The notes below the pieces were generated by a model, which had not been told where the DNA came from, did not search any database, and was given only the letters and a program-made list of their open reading frames with translations. A program made the translations under genes and the position numbers. 9,622 nucleotides of DNA from an uncultured Clostridia bacterium (GTDB lineage: Bacteria > Bacillota > Clostridia > RUG12999), in contig CATIYX010000128.1 in the NCBI GenBank assembly GCA_949739095.1, positions 1 through 9,622 on the forward strand, given 5' to 3'. This document shows positions 1 to 7,459 of this stretch, piece after piece (positions within the stretch are counted from its first letter, which is position 1; each line of letters starts with the position of its first letter).

Positions 1-1923
1 ACATAAATTCAGCCAGCGGTTTGTTTCTTCTGCACCCAATCCGTTCGCGCGCAAATGCAAATCATATCCTTTTTCATAGAGCGTACGCAATGCCAATTCG
101 CCCAGCCCCATACGCGCCGCTGCACATGCCAGCCAACCGAATCCAAACACCCCCAGTTCTGTATGGTCTATCGCATAGCGCACCGTTGCTTCCGCAATGT
201 CCCGCTGCGCCTGTGGGCTGAATCTGCTCCATTCCTCTGCCGGAAATATCGGCATAAGCAGCGACGGATGCCGTAAATGAATACCAGGCGCCGCTTCATG
301 CGAATCTTTTAAAATAGCGCCATAGTTTTGATATTCCGCTGTTTCATATTCCGGCAACCGCTCCAAAAGTGTACTGCATAAATTTATCATACCATCTTCT
401 GTCCGTAAAATTTCCGCCGCACACTGCGTGAAACGAAATAAATATTTCAAGCAAGAAATAGTAATGGTAGCGTTATGCCCCAGCGGTCCCTGTTCCGGCG
501 AAACATCCGGGAACACCTCGTAGTTTCCGGCTTCATTTTGTTCCAGCCGTTTCTGCCAAAACTGCACCTGCTTCACAAAATGCGGATATGCCCGCTGTCG
601 CAAAAAGGTCTCGTCTCCGCTATATTCGTATTGCCACCATAAAAACTGTGCACACCATGGACCTATGCAATTATAAAATGGGTGCGGATAATCTCCCGCA
701 TAGCCCGGCAGACCATGAAATTCTTCGGCAAAATGGATCCCCTCCGTTTCATGTTGCAAAAATCCATCGCAAAACACTTGCGACAACTCCAAATGATTCG
801 CCGCATATGTCCCCTGGTAGGTCGCTTGAATGTTCACGTCCCAATACCACACACTGCCCCACAACGTCAGATGGCGAATATCCCACAGTCCGTTCAGTCC
901 GCTCGCCTGTTCCTTTCGTTTGCCGCCGCGTCCACTGCAACATTCCAAAACGTATAAATGCAAATACCAAAGATTTTCCAAAAATGCATCCGGCAGAATA
1001 ATAGAAGATTTTTCAAAAAATGTTTTCCAATGATGTTCATGCGCCGCAAACAGTTCCGGCAGTGCCTGTGCATCTTGTCTACTTTTTTTCTCCGCCGCGC
1101 TCCGGCAATTCTCCTGCTCCAACTCCGTTGCTACACTGACCAGCACATCAAATTCCTGTGCCGCTTCCGACAGTTCAATTTCAATTTTATCGCCGCACTG
1201 CACCGCTTCGCCTGCTGCACCGATTAGCTGCAGCGTCATGCAAAACTGAAATGGCGTATCCTGTGGATATGCTTCCCAACCGAACGACTGACAAACTGAA
1301 AATACGCTGCCGCTTTGCTGTTTCAAAACAGGATGTGTGTCTCTACTGTTTCTAACACGCGGCACTTCAAAGATTAATTTTTGAACGGTCCCCTGCTGTG
1401 CCTGACGAATGTGACACACCAGCGAATCTGTGTCTTGCAAAATTTTTACCGCTGTTTCTACAAAATAAATACCATGGTACAGCCGGTAGGAAACCTCTGC
1501 CCGCTCCACCGACAGGCGCATATCCCTGTCCCAACCGGTCGTCTGCGGCGCATAGCAAATCTGAATGTCTCCCACTGCCGGTAGACTTTCCCCCTGCGCT
1601 ACATGCAGGCGTTTTCCTTCCTGCGGCGAAAACAACACCTTTTGATATGCCTCCGGCGGCTGTCCTGCTGCCAGTGCCGCTTTTGCGCGCTGCACATAAG
1701 CCGCTTTTGTATCGCCGCCCGCCTTGTGATAATGCTGCTGCATTTTTCGCGCTGTGCGGCTATAGTCCGGCAGTCCGCTGTAATACACCTCATAATGGTT
1801 CATGGACAGCCGCATATGCCGGTCTTGCAAATATGCCATTGCGCCAAATGTTCCATTCCCCAACGGCAGCGCTTCCGTCCAATGTACTTCCGCATTTTCA
1901 TAGCGGATTCCATGCCCCTCCAT
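1..1923 (-). CDS. GH95-like glycoside hydrolase, C-terminus cut by window edge
   Basis: An open frame of 641 codons runs from ATG at 1921-1923 to the left edge with no stop; I checked every codon. GAGGAG at 1933-1938 lies 9 nt upstream of the ATG. No signal peptide is visible, so the protein is probably cytoplasmic. Residues 15-29 carry W..ALPLGNG..GAM, the hallmark of the N-terminal beta domain of GH95/GH65-type enzymes. Further GH95-like blocks are GLWD near 345, DVNIQ..Y near 362-369, YEYSGDETFLR near 433-442, FPDVSPEQGP near 471-480, and HLRHPSLL near 549-556 in place of the usual HRHVSHL. Known GH95 members cleave alpha-L-fucosides or alpha-L-galactosides. Two expected catalytic positions look altered: Asp362 sits where the first Asn of the Asn-x-Asn motif should be, and no clear Glu lies in the acid region near 535-540. 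The fold is therefore well supported but the substrate is not. The gene starts 40 nt after the transporter S-component gene with no terminator between, so co-transcription is likely. Confidence 0.85.
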   Translation of the reverse strand, partial: MEGHGIRYENAEVHWTEALPLGNGTFGAMAYLQDRHMRLSMNHYEVYYSGLPDYSRTARKMQQHYHKAGGDTKAAYVQRAKAALAAGQPPEAYQKVLFSPQEGKRLHVAQGESLPAVGDIQICYAPQTTGWDRDMRLSVERAEVSYRLYHGIYFVETAVKILQDTDSLVCHIRQAQQGTVQKLIFEVPRVRNSRDTHPVLKQQSGSVFSVCQSFGWEAYPQDTPFQFCMTLQLIGAAGEAVQCGDKIEIELSEAAQEFDVLVSVATELEQENCRSAAEKKSRQDAQALPELFAAHEHHWKTFFEKSSIILPDAFLENLWYLHLYVLECCSGRGGKRKEQASGLNGLWDIRHLTLWGSVWYWDVNIQATYQGTYAANHLELSQVFCDGFLQHETEGIHFAEEFHGLPGYAGDYPHPFYNCIGPWCAQFLWWQYEYSGDETFLRQRAYPHFVKQVQFWQKRLEQNEAGNYEVFPDVSPEQGPLGHNATITISCLKYLFRFTQCAAEILRTEDGMINLCSTLLERLPEYETAEYQNYGAILKDSHEAAPGIHLRHPSLLMPIFPAEEWSRFSPQAQRDIAEATVRYAIDHTELGVFGFGWLACAAARMGLGELALRTLYEKGYDLHLRANGLGAEETNRWLNLC

Positions 1924-1963
1924 CTGATTTCTCTCCTCTATCACAGATTTTTATCGTTATATC

Positions 1964-2650
1964 TCATTTTGGTGGCGCAGCCAATCCGTATTTATAGGCG
2001 GCGCGTCCTAAAATTTTCTGCCATGTCCCGCCGCAGACCGCCAGCAGCAGCGCGTTACACACGCCATGGGCTGCGTCCATTGGAAAACTTGTAATACAGG
2101 AGACAATAAACCCCACGCCCAACGCCGCGCCGTCCAATTCTGCGAGATACCAAAGGTTCATCACCCAGCCGAATACCAGTCCCCATACAAAGGCATATAC
2201 CATCTGCGGAAATTTCCGCCGCAACAGCCATGTGTCACGCAACAGTCCTGTCACATAGCCCATCATGCCCCATAAAAACATTTGCCACGGCGTCCATGGT
2301 CCCTGTCCCAAAAACAGGTTAGAAACTGCCGCCGCCACCGCGCCAATCATGAAGCCGCTTTCGCCTCCCAACACCAGCGCGGATGCCATAATCACAAACG
2401 AGGTGGGCTGTACGCTGGGAATTGCCGCAAATGGAACGCGGCTGACCGCTGCTACCGCCGCCAGCACGCCCACCAGCACCACTTCCTCCGTCTGCACCTG
2501 CCGTCCCTCAAACCGTACCAAAAACGGAAGGGCGCACACAGCTATCATCGCAAAGCTAAGCATCAAAAACATACCGTCCAGTTTCACTGCCAGCACCATC
2601 AGTCCTGCACACATTATAAAACATAAAATTGTCAGCCATTTCTGTTTCAA
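1964..2650 (-). CDS. ECF transporter S component, candidate cobalamin-specific
   Basis: This 228-residue, very hydrophobic protein has about six membrane segments and few charges, as expected of the substrate-binding S component of an ECF vitamin importer. The stretch from about residue 75 to 130 (IPSVQPTSFVIM, then LGGESGFMIGAVAAAVSN, then GPWTPWQM..WGMMGY) matches the layout of S components of the broad PF12822/CbrT-like type. It is encoded immediately after its T and ATPase partners, so this is a dedicated (group I) ECF system. The start is TTG at 2648-2650, overlapping the TGA of the ATPase gene; CCTCC at 2658-2662 (GGAGG on the coding strand) lies 7 nt upstream, which suggests translational coupling. 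The B12 substrate is inferred from the neighbouring riboswitch and transcobalamin-like proteins. Another corrinoid precursor, or another vitamin, remains possible. Confidence 0.8.
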   Translation of the reverse strand: MKQKWLTILCFIMCAGLMVLAVKLDGMFLMLSFAMIAVCALPFLVRFEGRQVQTEEVVLVGVLAAVAAVSRVPFAAIPSVQPTSFVIMASALVLGGESGFMIGAVAAAVSNLFLGQGPWTPWQMFLWGMMGYVTGLLRDTWLLRRKFPQMVYAFVWGLVFGWVMNLWYLAELDGAALGVGFIVSCITSFPMDAAHGVCNALLLAVCGGTWQKILGRAAYKYGLAAPPK

Positions 2651-4188
2651 CGCTGTTCCTCCCGCAATTTATCATATGCCGTTGTATAAAAATAATTATC
2701 TGCAAAAAATTCCGCCATAGGCTGCTGCGCCGTAATTCCGCCGTCAAACAGCATAGCACAGCGGTCCGCACTACTTTCTGCAAATGCAATGTCATGCGTT
2801 ACCATCAGAATGGTTTTTCCCCCATCCTTTAGCTGCCGCAACAACTCCGCCAGTTCCTCTTTGAACGCTGCATCCATTCCTTTTGTCGGCTCGTCCAACA
2901 GTAAAATAGTGGGGTGTTGCAACAATACACTAAGCAACGCTGTCTTTTGCTGCTGCCCGCCGCTGAGGTCATAGGGATGTCTATCCAGCAGTTCGTCCAG
3001 TCCAAACCATCGCACCAACCGTTCCGTCTCCGCCGCATCATATGTACCAATTTCTTTTGCATATTCATAAATCTCGCCGCGCACGGTATCATGCGTGAAA
3101 TGCAGCATGGGGTTTTGTGCCAAATATCCCAACTGCTCCCCGCTGCCTATTTTCACCTTGCCGCGCTGCGGTTTTTCCAGCCCAAGCAAAATTTTCAACA
3201 ACGTTGATTTTCCTGCGCCGTTTGCGCCCATCAGCGCAAGCAATTCCCCCTTATACAGAAATAATTCTAAATCCTGCAACACCGTCGGCGCATGTTTTTC
3301 ATATCGAAAAGAAATATCTCGGCAGCTTAGCACCTGTTCCTCTCCCATTGGTGCGAAACGCTTCTGTCGGCTGCCCTGTACCCCCTGCCGCCGCGCTTCT
3401 TTTACCGTAAATGGGACGCTGCCCTGTTTTCCACTTTCCAAAAACCAGGCGGACACCTGCGGCACAAACCGCCGCAGTTTCGGTTCCGTATAGAGCACGC
3501 GGCAAACCGTTTCCGGCGCACCTTGCGAAAACACCTGTCCATCCTTCAAAAACACCACTTTATCCGCCATAGCAAACACGTCCTCCGTATGGTGTTCTGC
3601 AATGAGGACTGTGATACCAAATTCCTCGTTCACCTGTTTTAAAAACTGCAAAAAAGAACGCCCCGCCACAGGGTCAAGCTGCGCCGTTGGTTCGTCCAGC
3701 AAAATGATGGCGGGACGCAGCAGCAATACCGATGCAAGCGCCACCATCTGTTTTTCTCCGCCCGATAGCGTCTGAATCGGCTTATTCATCAGTTGTTCCA
3801 TGCCAAAAAAGCTTACCATTTCCGCAATCCGCCGCCGCATTTCACTCACCTGCGTCTGTTGGTTTTCCAGCGAGAATGCCAGTTCCTGCCACACACTACC
3901 CGTCACACATTGCGCGTCAGGATTTTGGAATACCATACCGATTTCTTGCACCATATTTTCCCCATAAGAATCAAGCGGTTTCCCTCGGTAGTACACCGCT
4001 CCGCTTTGCTGCCCAGCGGGTCGGATTTCCTTTTTCAACTGCCGCAGCAGTGTGGTTTTTCCGCTTCCTGTCGTTCCGCAAAGCAGCACAAATTCGCCCG
4101 CTTCCACTTCAAAAGAAATATTCTGCAAAACAGGTCGGGAAGAGAGTGCAAATGTAAAAGACAGGTTTTCTATTTGAAGCAGTGCCAC
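2647..4188 (-). CDS. ECF transporter ATPase, two fused ABC domains
   Basis: The protein has about 513 residues and two complete nucleotide-binding domains in one chain, as in YkoD- or CbrU-type fused ECF ATPases. Domain 1 has Walker A GTTGSGKTT at 38-46, a Q-loop at Gln88, signature LSGGE at 141-145, Walker B IILLDE at 161-166 and the switch His199. Domain 2 has Walker A GANGAGKST at 321-329, signature LSGGQ at 408-412, Walker B ILLLDE at 428-433 and His465. Every catalytic motif is intact, so both sites should hydrolyse ATP to drive the EcfT/S pair. The frame stays open up to 4371, but that extension lies inside ecfT. I chose GTG at 4186-4188 because GGAGG (4199-4203 on the map) is 10 nt upstream of it and only 1 nt from the alternative ATG at 4195-4197. 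The gene overlaps the end of ecfT and ends in a TGA that overlaps the TTG start of the S component. Confidence 0.93.
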   Translation of the reverse strand: MALLQIENLSFTFALSSRPVLQNISFEVEAGEFVLLCGTTGSGKTTLLRQLKKEIRPAGQQSGAVYYRGKPLDSYGENMVQEIGMVFQNPDAQCVTGSVWQELAFSLENQQTQVSEMRRRIAEMVSFFGMEQLMNKPIQTLSGGEKQMVALASVLLLRPAIILLDEPTAQLDPVAGRSFLQFLKQVNEEFGITVLIAEHHTEDVFAMADKVVFLKDGQVFSQGAPETVCRVLYTEPKLRRFVPQVSAWFLESGKQGSVPFTVKEARRQGVQGSRQKRFAPMGEEQVLSCRDISFRYEKHAPTVLQDLELFLYKGELLALMGANGAGKSTLLKILLGLEKPQRGKVKIGSGEQLGYLAQNPMLHFTHDTVRGEIYEYAKEIGTYDAAETERLVRWFGLDELLDRHPYDLSGGQQQKTALLSVLLQHPTILLLDEPTKGMDAAFKEELAELLRQLKDGGKTILMVTHDIAFAESSADRCAMLFDGGITAQQPMAEFFADNYFYTTAYDKLREEQR

Positions 4189-5036
4189 TTCTGCCATTCC
4201 TCCATTTCCAGCCAAACCGGCGTGATAAGATAGAAGCCGTAAAGCAAACAGCCGATTCCCAACTTCACACTCCATAGAACCGGTTCCATTCGCGGATATA
4301 CAGAAAAGACCAATCCGCCCGACCGGCGCAGAAAAAAGAGCGCCACGCCTGTCAGAACAAAAAAACAGCACAGCAGCATATCCCCCCGCCGAAACCGGTA
4401 AGAAAAATAAAACGTTCGCTTTTTATGCAGTCCATAGCCTCGCGCCCGCATAGACTGCGCCACCAACAGCGCGTCTTCCAGCGACCAGGAAACCAACGCA
4501 CTCAGCTCCCGCGCACCGCGCCCTATCCGCCGGTGCAAACCGCCCGGCTCCGCCCGGTATTTTAGGCGGTGGACGGCGTGTAACTGCTGCGCCCGCTGCC
4601 GCAGCACCGGTATCTCTCGCATACACAGCAGCAGTGCAAATGTTGTTTTTTGCGCCACTCGTGAGAACAAATACATCCATTTATCCGCATCCAAATAAAC
4701 ATTTCCTGCTAAAAATGCCAGCAATACAGACAGCAGGGACAATGCCAACAATCCGCCATAGACCACCGATTCCAGTGTGATAGGATTTTCCCACAAGGTG
4801 AACAGCACAATCCGTCCCCGATGGGAAAACAGCGGATTTACCAGCAGAAACATCACTGCTAAAACCAACATCATTCCCAGATTATGTTTCATCTGCCGTC
4901 CACTGTCCAGAATCCAGTTCACCACCACCAGAAGTATAACAGCTTCTGTCAAAACGACAGGATGCAACCACAGCATAGGAACTGCCGCTGTGCCCGCCAG
5001 ATAAAGCAGGCATGTGATAGGGTGCCGCTGTTTCAA
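4170..5036 (-). CDS. ecfT: ECF transporter transmembrane component EcfT
   Basis: This 288-residue protein is the scaffold (T) subunit that couples the ATPases to the S component. Several hydrophobic segments occupy about residues 8-105, followed by a charged cytoplasmic helical region (about 120-205) and two further hydrophobic segments near the C-terminus (about 220-240 and 255-278). The conserved coupling-helix motif SMRARGYG lies near residues 198-205; its Ala-Arg-Gly core contacts the ATPase in known EcfT proteins. The start is TTG at 5034-5036. CCTCC at 5045-5049 gives GGAGG 8 nt upstream, and no in-frame ATG lies nearby. It follows the lipoprotein gene after 39 nt and overlaps the ATPase gene at its 3' end. 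Confidence 0.9.
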   Translation of the reverse strand: MKQRHPITCLLYLAGTAAVPMLWLHPVVLTEAVILLVVVNWILDSGRQMKHNLGMMLVLAVMFLLVNPLFSHRGRIVLFTLWENPITLESVVYGGLLALSLLSVLLAFLAGNVYLDADKWMYLFSRVAQKTTFALLLCMREIPVLRQRAQQLHAVHRLKYRAEPGGLHRRIGRGARELSALVSWSLEDALLVAQSMRARGYGLHKKRTFYFSYRFRRGDMLLCCFFVLTGVALFFLRRSGGLVFSVYPRMEPVLWSVKLGIGCLLYGFYLITPVWLEMEEWQKWHCFK

Positions 5037-5075
5037 CTGTTCCGCCTCCGTTTCTGTCTGTTTCCGGTTCTTCCG

Positions 5076-5762
5076 TTAAATGCCGCCGCCGACATCTTTT
5101 CCCAGTTCCAGCGTATATACCCAGCGCACTTCATCGCCTACATTCAGTTTCATTTGCCCGGCGCTGCGCTGGACAAAATTTCCATTTACTTCCACCATCC
5201 AGCCACTGCCCGCACCACGGTCAAATTCAAACAAATTGTTAATGCCCTCCACATAAGGATTCTTACTGCCTCCCGAAGCAACCACCGGAATTCCCGCTTC
5301 CTTTGCCACACGCCGCAACACAGTATATGCCGTGTCGCCGTCCTCCAATGTCACAGCAGTTCGGCTAATGACATTGGTGCCATCACTGGGGATTTCCACA
5401 GACAGATAAACCACTTTTTCCTGTGTTGGTTCCTGTACAGGCGGCTGCTCTGCCGCGGGCTGCACAGAAGGTGCAGCAGGCTGAGACTCACTCTGCACCT
5501 CCGGCTTCGCTACACTATTGTCCACTTCTGCCGGTTTTTGTGCCGCTGCCGAAGCCGAGGGTTGCTGCGTCTGTTGTGGGTCTGCCGTTTCGGTTTCCGG
5601 TGCAACTTCTGTTTGCTGTACCGCTTCCTCTGTCGGTACGCCGGACATCTCCGTCACTGACGGCGACGGGTCAGACTGCAGTTCCTGTTCCTGCTTCCCA
5701 CATCCCGCCGCAAACAGCATACATACACACAAAATGCCTATTATCCATTTTTTTTTGTTCAA
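5076..5762 (-). CDS. Tethered lipoprotein with a transcobalamin-like (DUF4430) domain
   Basis: The protein has 228 residues. A short signal peptide starting MNKKKW ends in FAAGC, a lipobox giving lipid-modified Cys21. Residues 22 to about 115 form a disordered-looking tether rich in Pro, Gln, Glu, Ser, Thr and Ala. Residues 116-228 hold one DUF4430/transcobalamin C-terminal-like domain: SGWMVEVNG, then a closing NVGDEVRWVYT strand. In animal B12 carriers this fold is the beta domain that covers one face of cobalamin. I chose TTG at 5760-5762 because GAGGTG (CACCTC at 5769-5774) lies 6 nt upstream and the resulting N-terminus is typical of a lipoprotein; the frame could also start at GTG 5769-5771. 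The gene begins 18 nt after the toroid gene stops and precedes ecfT by 39 nt, so it probably delivers ligand to the ECF importer at the membrane. Confidence 0.87.
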   Translation of the reverse strand: MNKKKWIIGILCVCMLFAAGCGKQEQELQSDPSPSVTEMSGVPTEEAVQQTEVAPETETADPQQTQQPSASAAAQKPAEVDNSVAKPEVQSESQPAAPSVQPAAEQPPVQEPTQEKVVYLSVEIPSDGTNVISRTAVTLEDGDTAYTVLRRVAKEAGIPVVASGGSKNPYVEGINNLFEFDRGAGSGWMVEVNGNFVQRSAGQMKLNVGDEVRWVYTLELGKDVGGGI

Positions 5763-5780
5763 CCAAAACACCTCAATCTC

Positions 5781-7307
5781 TTATTGGTGCAGCCGCATTC
5801 CCACGACTGCCACCATTTCCCGCGTCACGGTTCCCAGCGGATCAAAATACCCGCCGTCTCCCTGCATGATTCCCGCCTGATAGACGGTGTAAACACCGAT
5901 TTTTGCCCATGCCGATATATCTGCATCATCCATCAGCACCACCGACTCCGCCGACTCAAATAATCCGGTACGGCTTAAAAATACCGCCATTTCTTCACGC
6001 GTCAGCGGGTCATTTGGGCGAAATTTATCCTGTGTATTCGGCGTAATCAAACCGCCTGCCGCCGCGTTTTTCAGTTCCTCATAAAACCAATCCGATTCCG
6101 TTACATCAAGATACAGAACGGACGACTCTACCTGTTCCGCTTCCGGCTGATATGCCAAAATGCGTACCAATAACGACAAAAATTCCGCGCGGGTAATCGG
6201 TTTTTGCGGTGCAAAACTGCCATCCGCATATCCTTTCACAATGCCCTGTTCCACCGCCTGCAAAATAGCGTCGCGCGCCCAATCCGAAGCTGCGTCCAAA
6301 TCGATAATCTGTCCATGTACCGGCGCTGCTCCCTCGCCGTATTTTTGCTGCACATCCCGTAAGTCAAACAATCTTGCTTTTCCGTTTTGCTGCCGTTCCA
6401 ATGCACTCAGGGCATAAAGCACCTGCTCCGTTGCCATTTCATTGGCTTCGGTATCTGTCATCAGATAGCGGAATCCCCCCTCCGGTGCCGTACTGTCTGT
6501 TAAGTAATCCACAATCGTGCGTCCCTGTTTGATAAACCGTGCATCCTGTGTCGGGTCGATTTCCACTGCACATAATGCTGTCAAAACCTGTGCTGTGCTC
6601 ATGCTGTTCTCTGCACCCATTCCGGCATATCCCGCCGTCTCTAACTGCATTTCTGCCAGCCAGTTTATTGCTTTTTCCACCACTGTTTTTGCTGCTTCTT
6701 GTTCTCGGTAAGGCGCAAGAGCAGTAACTGCTGCCGCCGTTAAATCCACGTCTGCGCCAAAGCTGTCGACAAAAACAAAATATCCTTTTTCCTTTTGCAT
6801 CGCGCATATCTTCTCCACCAACTTGTCCGCTGTCCACAGCGCGTCTTCCGGCAAGCTATAGTCTTTACTGTCCAATGCCAGCAGGGTATATATGTATCCA
6901 TTGAGTCCCTGTTTTTCCACCAAATCGCTTTTGCTCAGTTCACCAATCAAATCCACACCCATAACATCTCGTGCGTCATATCCTAAGGCACCGGCAACCA
7001 ATGCCATACGCGCATAATCTGTGGCATAGGTCAAATGTCCCCGTGCGCTGATAGTCTCTTTCAAATAGGTTCCCATGCGCTGCATATGCGCTTCTGGTAC
7101 CAATTCCGAGCCGCTTCGCGCGAGCGCAAACCAGTTCCAATCCGCATTGGAGGAATATTCTTCTTCCTGTATCTGCACCATCAGATAGGACTGTGCTTTT
7201 TGCATCACATCATCCGGCTCTTCTTGCGCCTGTACGCCAAATGCTCCCCATAATAGTATCATACATAAAACGAATGCCGTTTTTCTCCTGCGGCAAATTT
7301 GTTTCAT
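5781..7307 (-). CDS. Secreted alpha/alpha-toroid protein with three SLH domains (intrinsic-factor alpha-domain-like)
   Basis: This is a 508-residue exported protein. An Arg/Lys-rich N-terminus (RRRK) and a hydrophobic core end at VQA, the likely signal peptidase I site after residue 27. Residues about 31-320 are helix-rich with repeated units such as LTAAAVTALAPY, GYAGMGAENSMSTAQVLTAL and EMATEQVLYALSAL, characteristic of the prenyltransferase/terpene-cyclase-like alpha/alpha toroid; the same fold forms the alpha domain of intrinsic factor and transcobalamin. Three SLH domains follow at about 336-386, 399-450 and 458-507, with motifs TRAE, TREE and TREM, and should anchor the protein to cell-wall polymer. 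I chose ATG 7305-7307 because AAAGGGG lies 9 nt upstream. The longer frame to 7355 would put the promoter -10 inside the gene. It is first in the operon, directly before the DUF4430 lipoprotein. Corrinoid binding is inferred from fold and context; no enzymatic motif was identified. Confidence 0.87.
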   Translation of the reverse strand: MKQICRRRKTAFVLCMILLWGAFGVQAQEEPDDVMQKAQSYLMVQIQEEEYSSNADWNWFALARSGSELVPEAHMQRMGTYLKETISARGHLTYATDYARMALVAGALGYDARDVMGVDLIGELSKSDLVEKQGLNGYIYTLLALDSKDYSLPEDALWTADKLVEKICAMQKEKGYFVFVDSFGADVDLTAAAVTALAPYREQEAAKTVVEKAINWLAEMQLETAGYAGMGAENSMSTAQVLTALCAVEIDPTQDARFIKQGRTIVDYLTDSTAPEGGFRYLMTDTEANEMATEQVLYALSALERQQNGKARLFDLRDVQQKYGEGAAPVHGQIIDLDAASDWARDAILQAVEQGIVKGYADGSFAPQKPITRAEFLSLLVRILAYQPEAEQVESSVLYLDVTESDWFYEELKNAAAGGLITPNTQDKFRPNDPLTREEMAVFLSRTGLFESAESVVLMDDADISAWAKIGVYTVYQAGIMQGDGGYFDPLGTVTREMVAVVGMRLHQ

Positions 7308-7336
7308 TGTTTTTGTCCCCTTTCCGACCAAATTCT
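7308..7336 (-). promoter_or_regulatory. Short leader and RBS of the minus-strand operon
   Basis: Counting from the -10 element at 7343-7348, transcription should begin near 7336. That leaves about 29 nt before the ATG. The leader contains AAAGGGG (CCCCTTT at 7317-7323) as a Shine-Dalgarno site and has no room for a riboswitch. Confidence 0.6.
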
Positions 7337-7342
7337 TTTCCC

Positions 7343-7371
7343 AGTATATCATCATCTTTTTCCAAAGTCAA
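7343..7371 (-). promoter_or_regulatory. Sigma-A promoter of the minus-strand operon
   Basis: On the minus strand, TTGACT (7366-7371) and TATACT (7343-7348) are separated by exactly 17 bp, a near-consensus housekeeping promoter. It lies immediately upstream of the toroid gene and argues against a start at 7355. Confidence 0.75.
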
Positions 7372-7407
7372 CCGCCGCCGTCTGATTTATTTTTTTGTGT
7401 TTTTGTC

Positions 7408-7436
7408 TTGACTCTTTTTTCCTGCTATGATATACT
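7408..7436 (+). promoter_or_regulatory. Sigma-A promoter of the riboswitch-controlled gene
   Basis: TTGACT (7408-7413) and TATACT (7431-7436) are separated by 17 bp. Transcription should start near 7443, just upstream of the cobalamin aptamer. Both hexamers and the spacer length are identical to those of the divergent minus-strand promoter. The 36 bp between the two -35 boxes are largely T-rich and could act as an UP element. Confidence 0.8.
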
Positions 7437-7447
7437 GGTAGCTACCA
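7436..7447 (+). repeat. Perfect 12-bp palindrome at the transcription start
   Basis: TGGTAGCTACCA equals its own reverse complement. It abuts the -10 element, sharing its last base, and covers the predicted start site of the riboswitch transcript. This is where a repressor operator would sit, but no regulator gene is present in the window and a short palindrome can arise by chance. Confidence 0.4.
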
Positions 7448-7459
7448 TTAGAAATATAA

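Noticed and set aside
1924..1963. Terminator between the S component and the hydrolase
   Set aside because: No stable stem followed by a T-run on the minus strand is present in these 40 nt.
1398..1997. Plus-strand open frame of 199 codons
   Set aside because: It is antisense to the hydrolase gene, has shadow-like Pro/His/Cys-rich composition and no recognisable domain.
4189..4371. N-terminal extension of the fused ATPase up to 4371
   Set aside because: The extension lies wholly within ecfT in another frame and resembles no ABC N-terminus. A GTG start with a good ribosome site gives a normal beginning.
4884..5660. Plus-strand open frame of 258 codons
   Set aside because: It is antisense to ecfT and the lipoprotein gene. 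Its Arg/Cys/Leu-rich composition reflects the low-complexity tether on the other strand.
7305..7355. Longer toroid protein starting at ATG 7353-7355
   Set aside because: The -10 box (7343-7348) lies inside this extension, no Shine-Dalgarno site precedes it, and the extra residues would precede a typical signal peptide.
7308..7440. A cobalamin riboswitch controlling the minus operon
   Set aside because: None of the aptamer landmarks occurs on the minus strand in this stretch, and the promoter leaves a leader of only about 29 nt.
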